A stretch of DNA of 64,000 bases from Dioszegia crocea (lineage: Eukaryota; Basidiomycota; Tremellomycetes; Tremellales; Bulleribasidiaceae). The translations under genes were made by a program, and so were the position numbers. Location of the stretch: the NCBI GenBank assembly GCA_001600615.1, contig BCKK01000008.1:781604-845603 (forward strand), read 5' to 3'. The notes below the pieces were generated by a model. The model made no database searches and had not been told where the DNA came from. It saw nothing but the letters and a program-made list of their open reading frames with translations. Below are positions 1 to 10,226 of this stretch, piece by piece; the first letter of the stretch is position 1; every line of letters starts with the position of its first letter.

Positions 1-499
1 GTTTCAGGAGGAACTGGTAGTAGGCGGTGTCGTTTGCAGGTGAGATCCCACTACAAACTCAGTATGTATGATCATTATGATATCGGGGAGCCACTCACTT
101 GTCCTGCAGGGTAGACACGTAAGCCTTGTATACCAAAGGAAATGCTGTAGCCCCCCTAGGTGACCGCTCGATGAGCTCGTCTACCAAGTCGAGGTCGACC
201 GATTCGCTAAATCCCGATGAAATGAGCGAGTTTGATAGGCCAGAAAGCGATGCTGCAGACAGCATTTCGCCCAGAGTCCCGTTTCGGCCTCGATCTATCA
301 CGAGCTGAGCCTCATTGAGGGCCTGTAAGAGATGTGAAAGCTGTATAGGAATGTCAACAAAGGGTCTTTGAGATTTCGTCGCGTCCCGAGCCAGACAACA
401 AGGTTCCGGGGGACTTCCTCTCACAACGCGCCTGTCAGCTTGCACACAGCTATGCACCACCGTACATACCTTGCACATATAGCATCTACAGAGCCTCAT
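1..499 (-). CDS. Probable Sfi1-like spindle pole/centrin-binding protein, 5' part, cut by window edge
   Basis: The minus-strand reading has a block DLDLVDELIERSPRG...AFPLVYKAYVSTLQD that, after a 48-bp intron (98 to 51, GTGAGT...TAG), continues NGISPANDTAYYQFLLK and leaves the window. From memory this resembles the N-terminal block of fungal Sfi1 proteins (a centrin-binding scaffold of the spindle pole body half-bridge). The centrin-binding repeats that would prove it lie outside. The start is unresolved. An ATG at 499 could give a 10-codon exon (499-470) joined over an intron (469-323, GTATGT...TTACAG) to the exon starting ALNEAQ; a later in-frame ATG is at 265. The gene is divergent to CASP, which starts about 100 bp away. 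Confidence 0.45.
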
Positions 500-602
500 C
501 CTAGTAATCTACTCTCATTATCATCGTCTGCCGTCGCCTTTCTCAGAGACTGGCTAAAGCTTGCCGGAAAGGATCGTGAACATAGTCCAGATTGCGCGCA
601 AT

Positions 603-3317
603 ATGGCCGACCATAATTTCTCGGCGGCTCTGGCTACTTGGAAGGGTAGGTCCTATTCACTAGCTGCAATTCAGGTCTGGGTATCTTGATGTAGTGTAGA
701 AGGCTGACATGGTGTCAGAGATCGGTCTGAGCGAGCTTCAGCGCACACTTGACGTGACAGCTCAAGAGCTAGTCGAAAGTCAGAAAGAGAACCTTGTCGG
801 GCGTAAGAAATTGGCGGAGCAGACCAGAGGTATGTCCCACATGATCAACAATTACTGTCTCGCTGATAAGGGCAGAGTTCAAGAAGCTTCCCGATGACGA
901 CGAAAAGTTCAACGCCATCAAGACACTTTTGAAGGCGTATCAAGGCGAGATTGACGCCTTGACTCGCCGGTCTAAACTATCCGAAACATCCTTCCTGAAC
1001 CTATACAAACAACTTGCGGATGCCCCGGACCCATACCCCCTTCTTGATGCGGCGGTTGACCAGACTGTAAAGGTCGCCGAGGCGCGGATGCTGGAGAGTG
1101 AGCTGGTCAGGTTGCGGGAGGAGAATGCGGAATTGAAGAAAAAGGCAGAGGAGGGTCGAGGTGTGGAGGAGAGGATGAAGCGGGCTGAGAAGAGGGCAGA
1201 TGGCTTGGAGAAAGAGGTGAGCAAAGCTCTATGGGGCCGAAGAAGCAACAGCTGATTTAGCAGATGGAGGACATGATCCAGGAGAGGGTGCTAGCTAAGC
1301 AGAACGAGCTGAATGCTGAGTATGATGAGAGGCTGCGGAACTACGATGAGCGGTATGTCACAGTGTCTATCTTCATAGCTCAACAAGCTGACCCCACAGT
1401 GAGAAGGACCTTCAGCGACAGGTCAAGATGCACAAAACGCAACTCCGCGACATGCACACATCGGCAGAGACGACCGAAGCAAGACTGCTGGACGCAAGTC
1501 AGCGTCAAGAACAAGACGTGCACTCTCGTCTGGCAGAGCTGGACATGGTAGCTGCAGACTTGACGAGGGCGAATGAACGAGTGGCTACGGTCGAGAGGCG
1601 AAACGTGCGTTGCCGCGGATGAGAAAGTTGGACGTGGAACTGATCTGGACAGGAGCTGCTCAGAGCGGAAATCGAGAACGTGCGCTCAGGATCGCAACAA
1701 GCTGATAGGTGAGCTGCTGCCTCTAGGTTGGGCTCGAGCAGTGGCTGATGCAATCTCAGGGTGAAAGTACTGGAGAGTCAAATCAATGATCTGGAGTCGG
1801 AGGCTTCTCGTCTTCTCGGCACTCTGGAACGGGCCAAGGAAAGCAAGAATGAGGTCGAGCGGACCGGAAAGAAGAGAGCGGATGATGCAGCCAAGGAGAT
1901 CGCGGTGCAGGTCAGCTCGCGAAGTCACGATAGTGGATAGAATGAGCTGATCCACGCAGACTGCTGAGATTGAGCATCTCCGAGCGAGAGTCAAGGAGTT
2001 TGGAGATTATGATGAGATAAAGCGAGAGTTGGAGATCATGAAAGTAAGTCGTAATCATATCCGGGTGTGCTGCAATGCTGATAGACGCAGTATGTCGAAT
2101 TTTCAGGCGCAGACTTGGACGATGAACCCTCCCTCCCCTCTCCACTCTCGTCCACCGCTCCAGGCGCAAACAAAGGCCAGTCACTCGAGAATCTCCTAGT
2201 ATCCAAGAACAGGCGTTTATTGGAGGATTTGACAAAGCTGCGAGTCGCATTTGAAGAGGTGTCTACGGCGCATTCGCGAGCGGAAGAATACACCGAGGGG
2301 CTTAAAGAAGAGGCAGATCGGCTGAAGGAGTTGAATGAGAGATTGGAGGTGGATTTGGCCAGGGTGAATGGGGCTGGCGCGGGTGGAGCGGAGACTGGAG
2401 GGAAGACTGATAAGGGTTTGGCGGGACTAGATTTGGGGAATACGAGATCGGTAAGTGACGCTTGTTCCCTTACAATTTGATCTCAGCTGATCAAAATAGG
2501 ATGGAACAGCGACGCCGACTCAATCCGCCAGTGCCGACACGTCCATCTTGCCTATTGTCACCAGTCAACGAGACCGATTCAGGCAGCGGAATGCCGAGCT
2601 AGAAGAGGTGAGCTTCTTTCTCCGACACTGAGATTCCATGAGTCTTGGCCCCATGACGGCGCAATAGCCATATTCAGGCTCTGGTGAACTGTGCTGATCA
2701 TCCAGGAACTCCGCAAACAGTTCGAAATCGTAACCGACCTACGATCCGAAATCAAATCCCTCCAAACGGACAATCTAAAACTATACGAGAAAGTCCGCTA
2801 CGTCAACTCATACCGCGATGGGCCCAACTCCGTCGCTGGTCCGAGCGGGACATCAGGCGCGAATGGAGGTGCGGGCGGGATGTTGGGTGGGGTCATGGCT
2901 GGGAGGAGGGATGAAGAGATGGGACGGTATAAGGATAAGTATGAGGAGAGTATGAACCCCTTTGAGGCGTTCAAGGGCCGGGTAAGTTTGGGTTTAGGCA
3001 GATGATAGGTGGATAAGAACTGATTTAGTAGGAGGCTCAACGGGCACTTTCGGCGCTCAACCCAATGGATAAGGCTGTGTTCGCCTTGACTCGAGCGATC
3101 ATAGGGAATAAACGTGCAAGGTCGTTCTTCGTATTCTACACCGCGGCTTTGGTAAGCTTTGCTCCATCCCACCGATTCGTAACCAGCTTACGACTCCTCG
3201 TCAATTCATGGCCATGGCTGACACCCGTAGCATGTCCTCATTCTCTTTGTGCTGTGGACCACGATGGCGGCAAGCGATACGGTTCACACGCCTATCCCGA
3301 TAAAGCCGATAGGCTGA
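603..3317 (+). CDS. COY1: CASP/Coy1 Golgi coiled-coil membrane protein
   Basis: This is a golgin-type tether of intra-Golgi vesicle traffic with a C-terminal membrane anchor. Exon 1 (603-645) encodes MADHNFSAALATWK; splicing to 719 gives WKEIGLSELQRTLD, and splicing at 829/876 gives TREFKKLPDDDEKF. That matches the start of animal CASP (WKRFDLQQLQREL...REFKKNTPEDL). The next part, KAYQGEIDALTRRSK...FLNLYKQLADAPDPYPLL, is the classic CASP N-terminal block. Long coiled coil follows in several exons (through about 2790). The C-terminus has NPFEAFKGR, LNPMDKAVFALTRAIIGNKRARSFFVFY and a single transmembrane helix (about 3130-3280, one intron inside). About ten short introns. The family is confidently identified; individual splice sites in 1550-2100 are less sure. 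Confidence 0.9.
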
Positions 3318-3808
3318 GAAGCACAACCGTCGGTGGCTAGCTCCTATCTCTGGGAGATCCATCGTTGTGCTATGTATGAGTACTCATGGACAGCCCAGTG
3401 TGAAGGTGACTGGGCAACCTTACTAATAAGCGTGTGTAATAAACGCACTCATGGTTCCACCCTGTGACGCCTGACTGGTCGGATATCAGACACATACACA
3501 CAGGCACATTAACGAAGTCTGTTCAGCTGACAGTCACGGCCGGCACATGGAAGCATGGCACGATATCGATGCGCTGGCATCCTTTGAGCCCCTGTCCGGC
3601 CCCACTTGCTGACACGCGTGGGAGGTCTGAAGCAGAAGAAAAAGCACGCCATTACCTTCCGCCCATCCTTACAATGCTTGCCCCTGAGCTAAAAGCGGTG
3701 GGGCACACGCAGCATCCCTCGCCGCCGAGCCCGGGCAACTTCTTCTCTTTGCTCTCATACCCAACTCTCCGCTGCTTTAATCCTACACAGAGACACTTGC
3801 GCAACACA
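3318..3808. other. Intergenic region, CASP to unknown gene
   Basis: No gene, RNA or repeat is recognised. The last 100 bases before the ATG at 3809 are pyrimidine-rich (TTCTCTTTGCTCTC), as in fungal 5' leaders. Upstream in-frame ATGs at 3464 and 3674 give sequence that does not look like protein. Confidence 0.5.
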
Positions 3809-4404
3809 ATGACCACCGGTGCCTCGTCCACTCTCGAACTGCCTCAAACCTCCGAGAAGGTGTCCGCGACCTTCGTATCTGGCGACACTCTGCGACTCTA
3901 CGTTTCCGATCTCAGCGGAGCGTCGTTGGACGAGCTGGCGAAAACTGCTGCCCGATTGAGCAAAGTCGACAAAGATCAGATGCACCTTGCGTCGCTGGTT
4001 GCTGCCGCACTCCGCAACGTGCAAGGTACGGAGGGCGTCTTGAGTACGAAGGACTGCTTGACAACCAAGGCTGGAAGGAAGGCGTGGTTGAAGACTGTGC
4101 GCAGGTCGCTCTTTGATTTCCTTGCTGTCGAGTACCGCTGGTGAGTTACAGCCCATTGTGTCCCCTTCGGCCGTCCCCGCAATCTGGTCTGGCTTCCGTA
4201 CTCGTACATACTGATCAGTACAGTGTGGAGGACTGCGTGGACCCCAGCTTATGCGTACACTTCCTACCCTATGACCGCCACCAGTCTGAACACAAGAGGG
4301 CGACCAAAATATCGAAGGAGTGTCTTGCGACTTTGGTCAAGGCATTGGAGTCAGAGACAGAGAAGGAGAGCGCCAACTCGGAATCTGGCGTAGAGGAGGA
4401 TTGA
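3809..4404 (+). CDS. Unknown two-exon protein, 170 aa
   Basis: I do not recognise this protein. Exon 1 (3809-4140) begins MTTGASSTLELPQTSEKV and ends at GTGAGT; exon 2 begins at 4224 after the acceptor GTACAG and gives C-VEDCVDPSLCVHFLPYDRHQ, ending with an acidic tail (ESANSESGVEED). The split restores one continuous frame of 170 residues (332 + 181 nt). The body is mixed helix-like (DELAKTAARLSK, LASLVAAALRNV, KAWLKTVRRSLFDFLAVEYRW) with no signal peptide or membrane segment. Its size, two-exon form and position resemble the next gene (5062-5676), but I see no convincing sequence match between them. Confidence 0.75.
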
Positions 4405-5061
4405 TCGAGAAATGTGCACAAGTGGCGCGTCTCCCTGGATCGACGTCGGTCTTTTGCTTCCAGTTTTTGCATCGTTATGTATGGATTTGTTCTCACTAGT
4501 AGCGTCTCGTGACTCGTCCATCAGTACAGTGTACATAATCAAGTCTGACGTTGAGGGCGCCGGCTTGGATCGTTGGGGGGGTCCTAGCAACTCCACATGG
4601 GAGTGAGGCACTGAGGGTTTCGCAGATGGTCCTCATCCGATACGCTTGTACCAATCCGCACGCACAGCGTTTCCGCCCAACCCGACGCTGTGCGTGCGGA
4701 TTGGTACAAGCGTACTCATCCGATCTGGGCAGCTGTGCGGCTCTACTGCAAGGCCCTATAAGTCCTAAAATGATTGTTGACAAGGTCAGCTGTGCAGGGT
4801 GCCAAACTCCAGTGACTCTAGAATCTCCAACTGTGTGGACCCCTTTCGACCCCTAGCTGTTCCTTTCAGCATTCGTCCCTGGCACAACCCCTGTACTCGG
4901 ACTCTCTCAGGCCAGCGGCCCGGGACTCGCCACTTTCTTTTCCCTTCTGCCATCACACTTCTTCCCACTGCGTCGATTATCCGTCCACTCCACACCCCAG
5001 ACTTACATCCTCACCAGCACGCAGCTTCAAGCAATCACTGGCAACTCACCCACCCTACGTC
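4405..5061. other. Intergenic region holding a MITE
   Basis: Apart from the 74-bp hairpin element at 4641-4714 no gene is supported. Short open frames across the hairpin (4496-4856 on both strands) are by-products of its palindrome. The stretch 4860-5060 is pyrimidine-rich and probably leader/promoter of the gene at 5062. Confidence 0.5.
4641..4714. mobile_element. Hairpin MITE with 30-bp perfect inverted repeats and 9-bp target duplication
   Basis: Bases 4641-4670 and 4685-4714 are exact reverse complements (30 bp), separated by a 14-bp loop (4671-4684). The element begins TACGCTTGTACCAATCCGCA. It is flanked on both sides by CTCATCCGA (4632-4640 and 4715-4723), which looks like a 9-bp target-site duplication. 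No coding capacity, so it would be non-autonomous. A 9-bp duplication fits Mutator-like transposases, an inference only. A related copy sits at 27088-27171. Confidence 0.85.
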
Positions 5062-5676
5062 ATGACGTCCACTCTTTCTATCGCTCCTCACTCCACCGCC
5101 GCCACCGGCCAAAGCGGCACTGCCACTGCCACTCCCGTGCGCACCTGGTGCATCCCCGGCCTCAAGTATGCCACCGCGAACTACAAGAACTTCTGCGCTT
5201 CCATCTCGACCTACGCCCAATCCGCAGAAGGCCTCTTGGCGCTCTCCGTCGCCGCCGGTCTCAGCGCCGACCCCTGGATGAGCACCGAGGGATACTCTGC
5301 CGTCAACAAGTTGCGCAACATCTTCGCAAGTGCTGAGCCCACCGAGGAGGAGTGGACTCAGTACTACAAGGCGACATACCGATTGGCGGGTGGAAGGCGC
5401 GGATTTCCGTGAGTTGTCAGACTTGCGCTTTGATGAGTTTTGGTTGAGCCGTCAGCTGATGTCGGTAGTGAGAAGTACCTGATGCCCAAGGGTCCGAACG
5501 ACGTGGATGACTGGCACCGCGTCCTTCGAGACACGGATGAGGCAAGGCAGTTCAACGACAAGTTCAACGAAGAGATTTCGGAGATCAACACCATTCTCAA
5601 CAAGTCCTATTGGGCGTGCAGGAAGATGCATCCCAAGGGGATGCCGATGAAGGCTGCGCGGAAGACTGAAGATTGA
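5062..5676 (+). CDS. Unknown two-exon protein, 184 aa
   Basis: I do not recognise this protein. Exon 1 (5062-5408) starts MTSTLSIAPHSTAATGQSG, a Ser/Thr/Ala-rich leader, then RTWCIPGLKYATANYKNFCA. It splices (GTGAGT...GGTAG) to exon 2 at 5469, giving P-EKYLMPKGPNDVDDWHRVL and ending MKAARKTED. Total 555 nt, frame continuous. The C-terminal half is charged and helical (EARQFNDKFNEEISEINTILN) with a basic end. There is no signal peptide or transmembrane segment. The leader before the ATG is CT-rich. Real-gene status rests on consistent splicing and amino-acid composition. Confidence 0.75.
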
Positions 5677-6000
5677 TGTGAAGGTTTTGTCGTCTCATGT
5701 CACTCTTCTCCCGGCACTTACCAACTCTCGGCTTTTCTAGACTATGAGTATGCATTATATTTGTCAAACGATTTTGACACCGGGCGGTCAAGTATCGCTT
5801 CGTAGTGTGGGATTTCGGGGCGATTAGCAATCAGCAATATCGGCCATCGTCAGCTTTTGCAGCCAGCTAGTCACGACCGTCTGCGGTGCGGGTCTCAGAT
5901 CAGCGACCCTTACATACAGCTATCCTTCCATAAGCTGGACGCAGACTCATTGCCCAAATTTGGCCAACCGTCTCCTCCTAATCTCATCTGCACTGTCAGC
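5677..6000. other. Convergent intergenic region
   Basis: This separates the stop of the 5062 gene from the stop of the ataxin-3-like gene on the other strand. It would hold both 3' untranslated regions; no repeat, hairpin or gene seen. Confidence 0.5.
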
Positions 6001-7752
6001 TTAACTCATTCCACTAGACCAAACAATGAACTCACCCTGCGTCAATTCCTCCGTAGGGCTATGTGGCACCTCCACCTCCACCTCCTCCTTCTCCTTCTTC
6101 TCCTCCACCTTCTTCTCCACAGCCCCTCCGGCAGGCCTCCAATTCTGCGTCTGAGCAACCACCGGCGCCGCCTGGACAGACTGAGGAGGCATCGGCAATT
6201 CCCTCTTCACCTCTCCTCCGCCAGTGGGCACAGTAGCCTTCTTGCTAAAATCAGGAGCGACCCAATCTGCCGGTACATCCTCCATACTGGCCCTTAACGC
6301 CGCCTGGAATGCCGCATCTTCATCATCGTACGCCCTAGAATGATGGGCGAAGTCTGATGCGCCAGTGTGTATATCACCCTCTTCGTCATCTTCCAAAGTG
6401 TCCATCTGGTCGTCCCCGCCGAGGTTGGCGTAGGGATTGCGCTGTTGTTGCTGGGAAGTGGAGGATTGGAGGAATGGGTCGTCTGATGGGATAACGCCTG
6501 ATAGGTCTTGTTGTCTCTTACGACGGGAGCGGATGGGTGGGGAAGATGGGCCGGCGAGTGATGAAGGGTCGACTGAGGGTTCGTCTGAGTTCGGAGCTGG
6601 GCAATTAGTGTTGGACTGACTTGTGGTAGTTGGGATATGGAGATAAGGGGCCGAAGCAAAGGCTTCTTCTTCCTCTTCCCACAACCCATCTCCCGCCTTC
6701 CCTATTTCTGCCTCTCTCTTCCGCTAACTTTCCAACTTTCGCAAAATAAAGACTCACTTCCACCACCCGCCTGCCCAAACCCTCCATTCCGCCCAACCGG
6801 CTCTCCCAATTCCACAGCCTGCCGATCCGCAAAACACTCTGGCAATTGCCCAACACCACCATCTCCCCATCCTTCCCCTTCACTCAAATCCGTATTCTTT
6901 CCCTTCTTTCCCCCATCTCCCCCTCCTCCCGCACCGCCCGCTTTCCGCACGACAAAGACTGAATATCCTTCTTGTTCAGCCTGAGAAAGGACCATTTTCA
7001 GGTATGTGGGCGATATCCATTCGGGCGCACCGAGGAAGGAATTCATATTGTACCATCTTTTCGGTGCGGCTGCGTGAGGTGGGGAAGGAGCGAATCGGCG
7101 GAGAGGTAGCCAATGTTGGGCTAGATGGAGAATGAAGGCGGATTGATCCCTTTGATGTAAGCTGACCTTTCTCTGGAGTAGAAGACGGGGGACTAGCTCA
7201 CTCTGGACGATCTTGATATGGCTTCATAGCCTCTCCTCGCCATCGTACCAAGGTCAAATCCCAGACTTGGAGAGCCCGCTCGAGAACCGATATCGAGAAG
7301 AATCCCGTATCGTCTAGGTTGTATGATTTTTTGTTCTGATTAGACGTGTCGAGTTCGGCATTTTCAGCTTGATCGAGTCTGAGCAGATCGTCAGCTACTA
7401 AACATGATGATACGGTCGGCTTCCTTCATAGCAAATGATTAACCTACTTCTGAGCAATCTCGGCAAGATCGAATTCGGTGTATGTGTGTTGTTGAAGGAT
7501 ATTATTTCTGGTCAGAGCATCAGCGTGGCCATCGACTGGGCTAACATAGCCGTGGATGCGTAAGCTTACAAGCAGTGCTGAGCGCCTAGTCACATATCGT
7601 CAGCCCTTTGTCGACAAGGAGACACAGCTGCTGATCCAACTTACAGAGCTGAGAGCCGGGCTCCTGTCGCTCAAAGTACATATCTGCGCGGGGGTCAGCC
7701 TCAGGCTTGGTATGAGACCCAGTCTAGGCTGCTTACAAGGTACGAGATCCAT
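6001..7752 (-). CDS. ATXN3: Ataxin-3-like Josephin-domain deubiquitinase
   Basis: A cysteine protease that trims ubiquitin chains in protein quality control. The start ATG at 7752 gives MDLVP, spliced through micro-exons to YMYFERQEPGSQLCAQHCL and NNILQQHTYTEFDLAEIAQ, the Josephin N-terminus with catalytic Cys in QLCAQH. Further on, FILHLAQHWLPLRR carries the catalytic His and RWYNMNSFLGAPEWISPTYL the catalytic Asn; EQEGYSVFVVRKA ends the domain. The C-terminal region (6684-6001) is disordered and acidic, with one clear ubiquitin-interacting motif (DEDAAFQAALRASMEDV) and a Lys/Glu/Val-rich tail. There is no long polyglutamine, only a short QQQQ. A Gly-rich insertion lies after the Josephin domain. 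At least six introns, all short. Confidence 0.88.
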
Positions 7753-8100
7753 CTTCTCCTATGGGTAGCTAGGATAGCAGGCAGTACTAGGTATGGTGTG
7801 TAGTGGACAGCGCTTGGGTGGCTCAAGAGCGTGGAGTGACGTGGTAATTCAGCGGTCCTTATCTTCGGACATCGCCGCTCGCCTACGTCATCTCACCGGA
7901 TGTACCCGTCGGTTCAATTCCGGCAGAATAGGAGCCGAGGAGCTCGGACCTCCACCTCCACTTTTGAATTGAGCTATGGGCGCTCCACGCGGGGACCTTT
8001 ATATAAAGACGCGATCCCCTCTCCTTCCTCTCCGTCTTCCACCTCTCACCCTTCCTTCCCCTCTTATTTATATCTAACCAAAACAAAAACTAACGCAGAG
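7753..8100. promoter_or_regulatory. Divergent promoter region with TATA box
   Basis: This region separates the ataxin-3-like gene (-) from the aldo-keto reductase (+). A strong TATA box, TTTATATAAAG (7998-8008), lies about 95 bp before the reductase ATG and is followed by a CT-rich initiator stretch (8011-8080). No other gene seen. Confidence 0.6.
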
Positions 8101-9839
8101 ATGTCTGAATCACCCCAGTTCGACCCCAAGAACATGATCGTGAGTAGCCGAAATAGCATAGATAAGGCTCCTCGGCTAACCTATCGCAGTACAGGAACAT
8201 GGGCCCGACCGGTCTCGTATGTTCTTCCTCTGCATTGTAGCTCCTGACCATACTGACGATCAGCGTGTTCCCGTCTTTAGTTACGGAGGATGGTTGACGT
8301 GAGTTCCACAGTTCAGCACTGTTTGGCCCCGGACTACAGCTGACAAGACAGCGTTGGCGGTACCCAGAAGGGTGACATTGTCAAGGACCTCATGAAGACC
8401 TGTTTCGACAACGGGATCAACATGTTTGACGTGAGCTATCTCTAGTGCAAGAGCTAGGACTCTAGCAGGATCGTAGCTGACGCAACAGAACGCCGAAGCC
8501 TACAACGCCGGAGAGTCCGAGCGCGAGATGGGCCGCGTCATCAAGGAGCTTAACTGGGTATGTTGAGTCTGCTACAATTTCCCCATCAGAGATTGGGCCG
8601 AAGCTGACACCAACAGGACCGACGAGACGTCATCATCACCACCAAGATCTTTTTTGGGACTAAGCGTACCGACACCAGCAACACGCGTGGTTTGAGCCGA
8701 AAGCACGTTGTTGAGGGTCTTAACCAGTCCTTAAAGAACTTGCAGTTGGACTATGGTCAGTTCACGGCCGCCTTCTATTGTGTGCTCAAGCTGACTCATC
8801 AGTTGACATTGTCTTTGCGCACCGACCCGACAGGACCGTGCCCATGGAGGAGGTGTGTCCTTCCTTCAAGCTTCCGGAAGAAGGTTGCTGATGCTTAAGA
8901 CTGTCCGTGCTTTCAACCACGTTATTGACCGTGAGCTCCCCTCCCTTGGCATGATACTTATCCAAAGCGTAGCTGATAACTCCCAGAGGGCAAGGCCTTC
9001 TACTGGGGTACTTCCGAGTGGTCAGCCAGTAAGCTCACCACAGCATTAAGTAGATGTCTGAACAAGCTGACACTGTCAGTGGAGATCCAGCAGGCTATCG
9101 AGATTGCCCGCCGTCTCAACCTCGTCGGGCCTTCCGTCGAGCAGCCCCACTACTCCATGATGCACCGTGAGCGATTCGAGCAGGAGTACGAAGCCTTGTG
9201 GAAGTACGAGCGATACGGAAGGTGAGTTGTGTGCAGATTTGGGAATATTTCCACTAGACGGAGTCTACATATGTTGGCCAAATATCTGAGCTGACCCCAC
9301 AGCACAATCTGGTCGCCTCTCGACTCCGGTCTGCTCACCGGTAAATACAACGACGGTATTCCCGAAGATTCCCGATACGCCACCAACAAAGAGATGATGT
9401 CTTCCAACATCAAACAGCTTACTTCGCCCGAGGGTAAAGAGAAGATTGAAAAAGTCAAGAAGTTGACTAAACTCGCTGAAGAGTTGGGTGGATCAATGGC
9501 TAGTTTGGCATTGGCTTGGACATTGCTTAACCCTAATGTGTCGACTTGTATTGTAAGTTGACCCCTGGATTCGCCCCAATGGGATGAGAGAGACCGGAAC
9601 TGACAACCACTAGCTCGGCGCTACTAAGCCCGAACAGATTCTTGAAAACTTGAAGGGTTTGGACATGTACAAGAAGATTGCGGATGATAAGGAGACCATC
9701 AAGAAGATTGAGGATATCCTAGCCAACAACCCTGGTCCTCTTGTGAGTTACCGTCTCCATTGTCGAGCGTGCAAGAGACTAAACTGACATCATGTAGGAG
9801 GGCTACGGTCGTCGTGATGCTTCTGGCAACCTTGTCTAA
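8101..9839 (+). CDS. Aldo-keto reductase, voltage-gated K+ channel beta-subunit type
   Basis: An NADPH-dependent aldo-keto reductase of the KCNAB/YghZ-like branch. [13 protein letters not shown] splices to [21 protein letters not shown], the barrel entry strand. The catalytic tetrad is visible: Asp and Tyr in [14 protein letters not shown], Lys in [10 protein letters not shown], His in [16 protein letters not shown]. Then follow [39 protein letters not shown], the cofactor-loop region [21 protein letters not shown], and [20 protein letters not shown] near the C-terminus. The end is [12 protein letters not shown]. About ten introns, all short. A TATA box precedes it and a perfect hairpin follows the stop. 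Whether it binds a channel or acts as a free enzyme cannot be told from sequence. Confidence 0.92.
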
Positions 9840-10226
9840 GGTGTGCCAGGGAGGAAGCCTAAAATCATTCGGAATCTTGCCGGAAGAGAAGTCTTGAAGT
9901 AGTGACCATTGTCAATGCAATTTATGCATTGACAATCAAACAAATGCTTCAAACAGATCTTCGGCTTTGACCTGTAAAACTCAGTATGCGCTGAAGTGAG
10001 ACGGATGAGCATTTCTCATATCTACCTCTTGACTGTATGACAGCAGGAACAATAACTAAACAGATGCAAGAACGAAAGCGCGCGATGTACAAGTACAAAA
10101 TATCTACGAACCACTTCACTCTCGCACACTAGACCCAAGTCTATGAATTGTCCATCATCACTCAATTCCCTCCAAGATATCCCCTCTACCAATCCTCCGC
10201 CCCCAACACAAACCCCATCCCTCATC
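9840..10226. other. Convergent intergenic region
   Basis: 3' regions of the aldo-keto reductase (+) and the long coiled-coil gene (-). It holds the hairpin at 9908-9936; nothing else recognised. Confidence 0.5.
9908..9936. repeat. Perfect 12-bp inverted repeat, 3' UTR hairpin
   Basis: ATTGTCAATGCA, five-base loop ATTTA, then its exact reverse complement. It starts 69 bp after the reductase stop codon. It could be an mRNA 3'-UTR stem-loop or a tiny palindromic insertion; no target duplication was seen. Confidence 0.8.

Noticed and set aside
6060..6130. Polypyrimidine CTCCAC/CTTCTC repeat as a microsatellite
   Set aside because: It is the coding sequence of the acidic Lys/Glu/Val tail of the ataxin-3-like protein read on the opposite strand.
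7908..7924. tRNA T-arm-like sequence GTCGGTTCAATTCCGGC
   Set aside because: The T-stem pairs, but no acceptor stem, D-arm or anticodon arm can be built upstream on this strand; the site lies in a promoter region.
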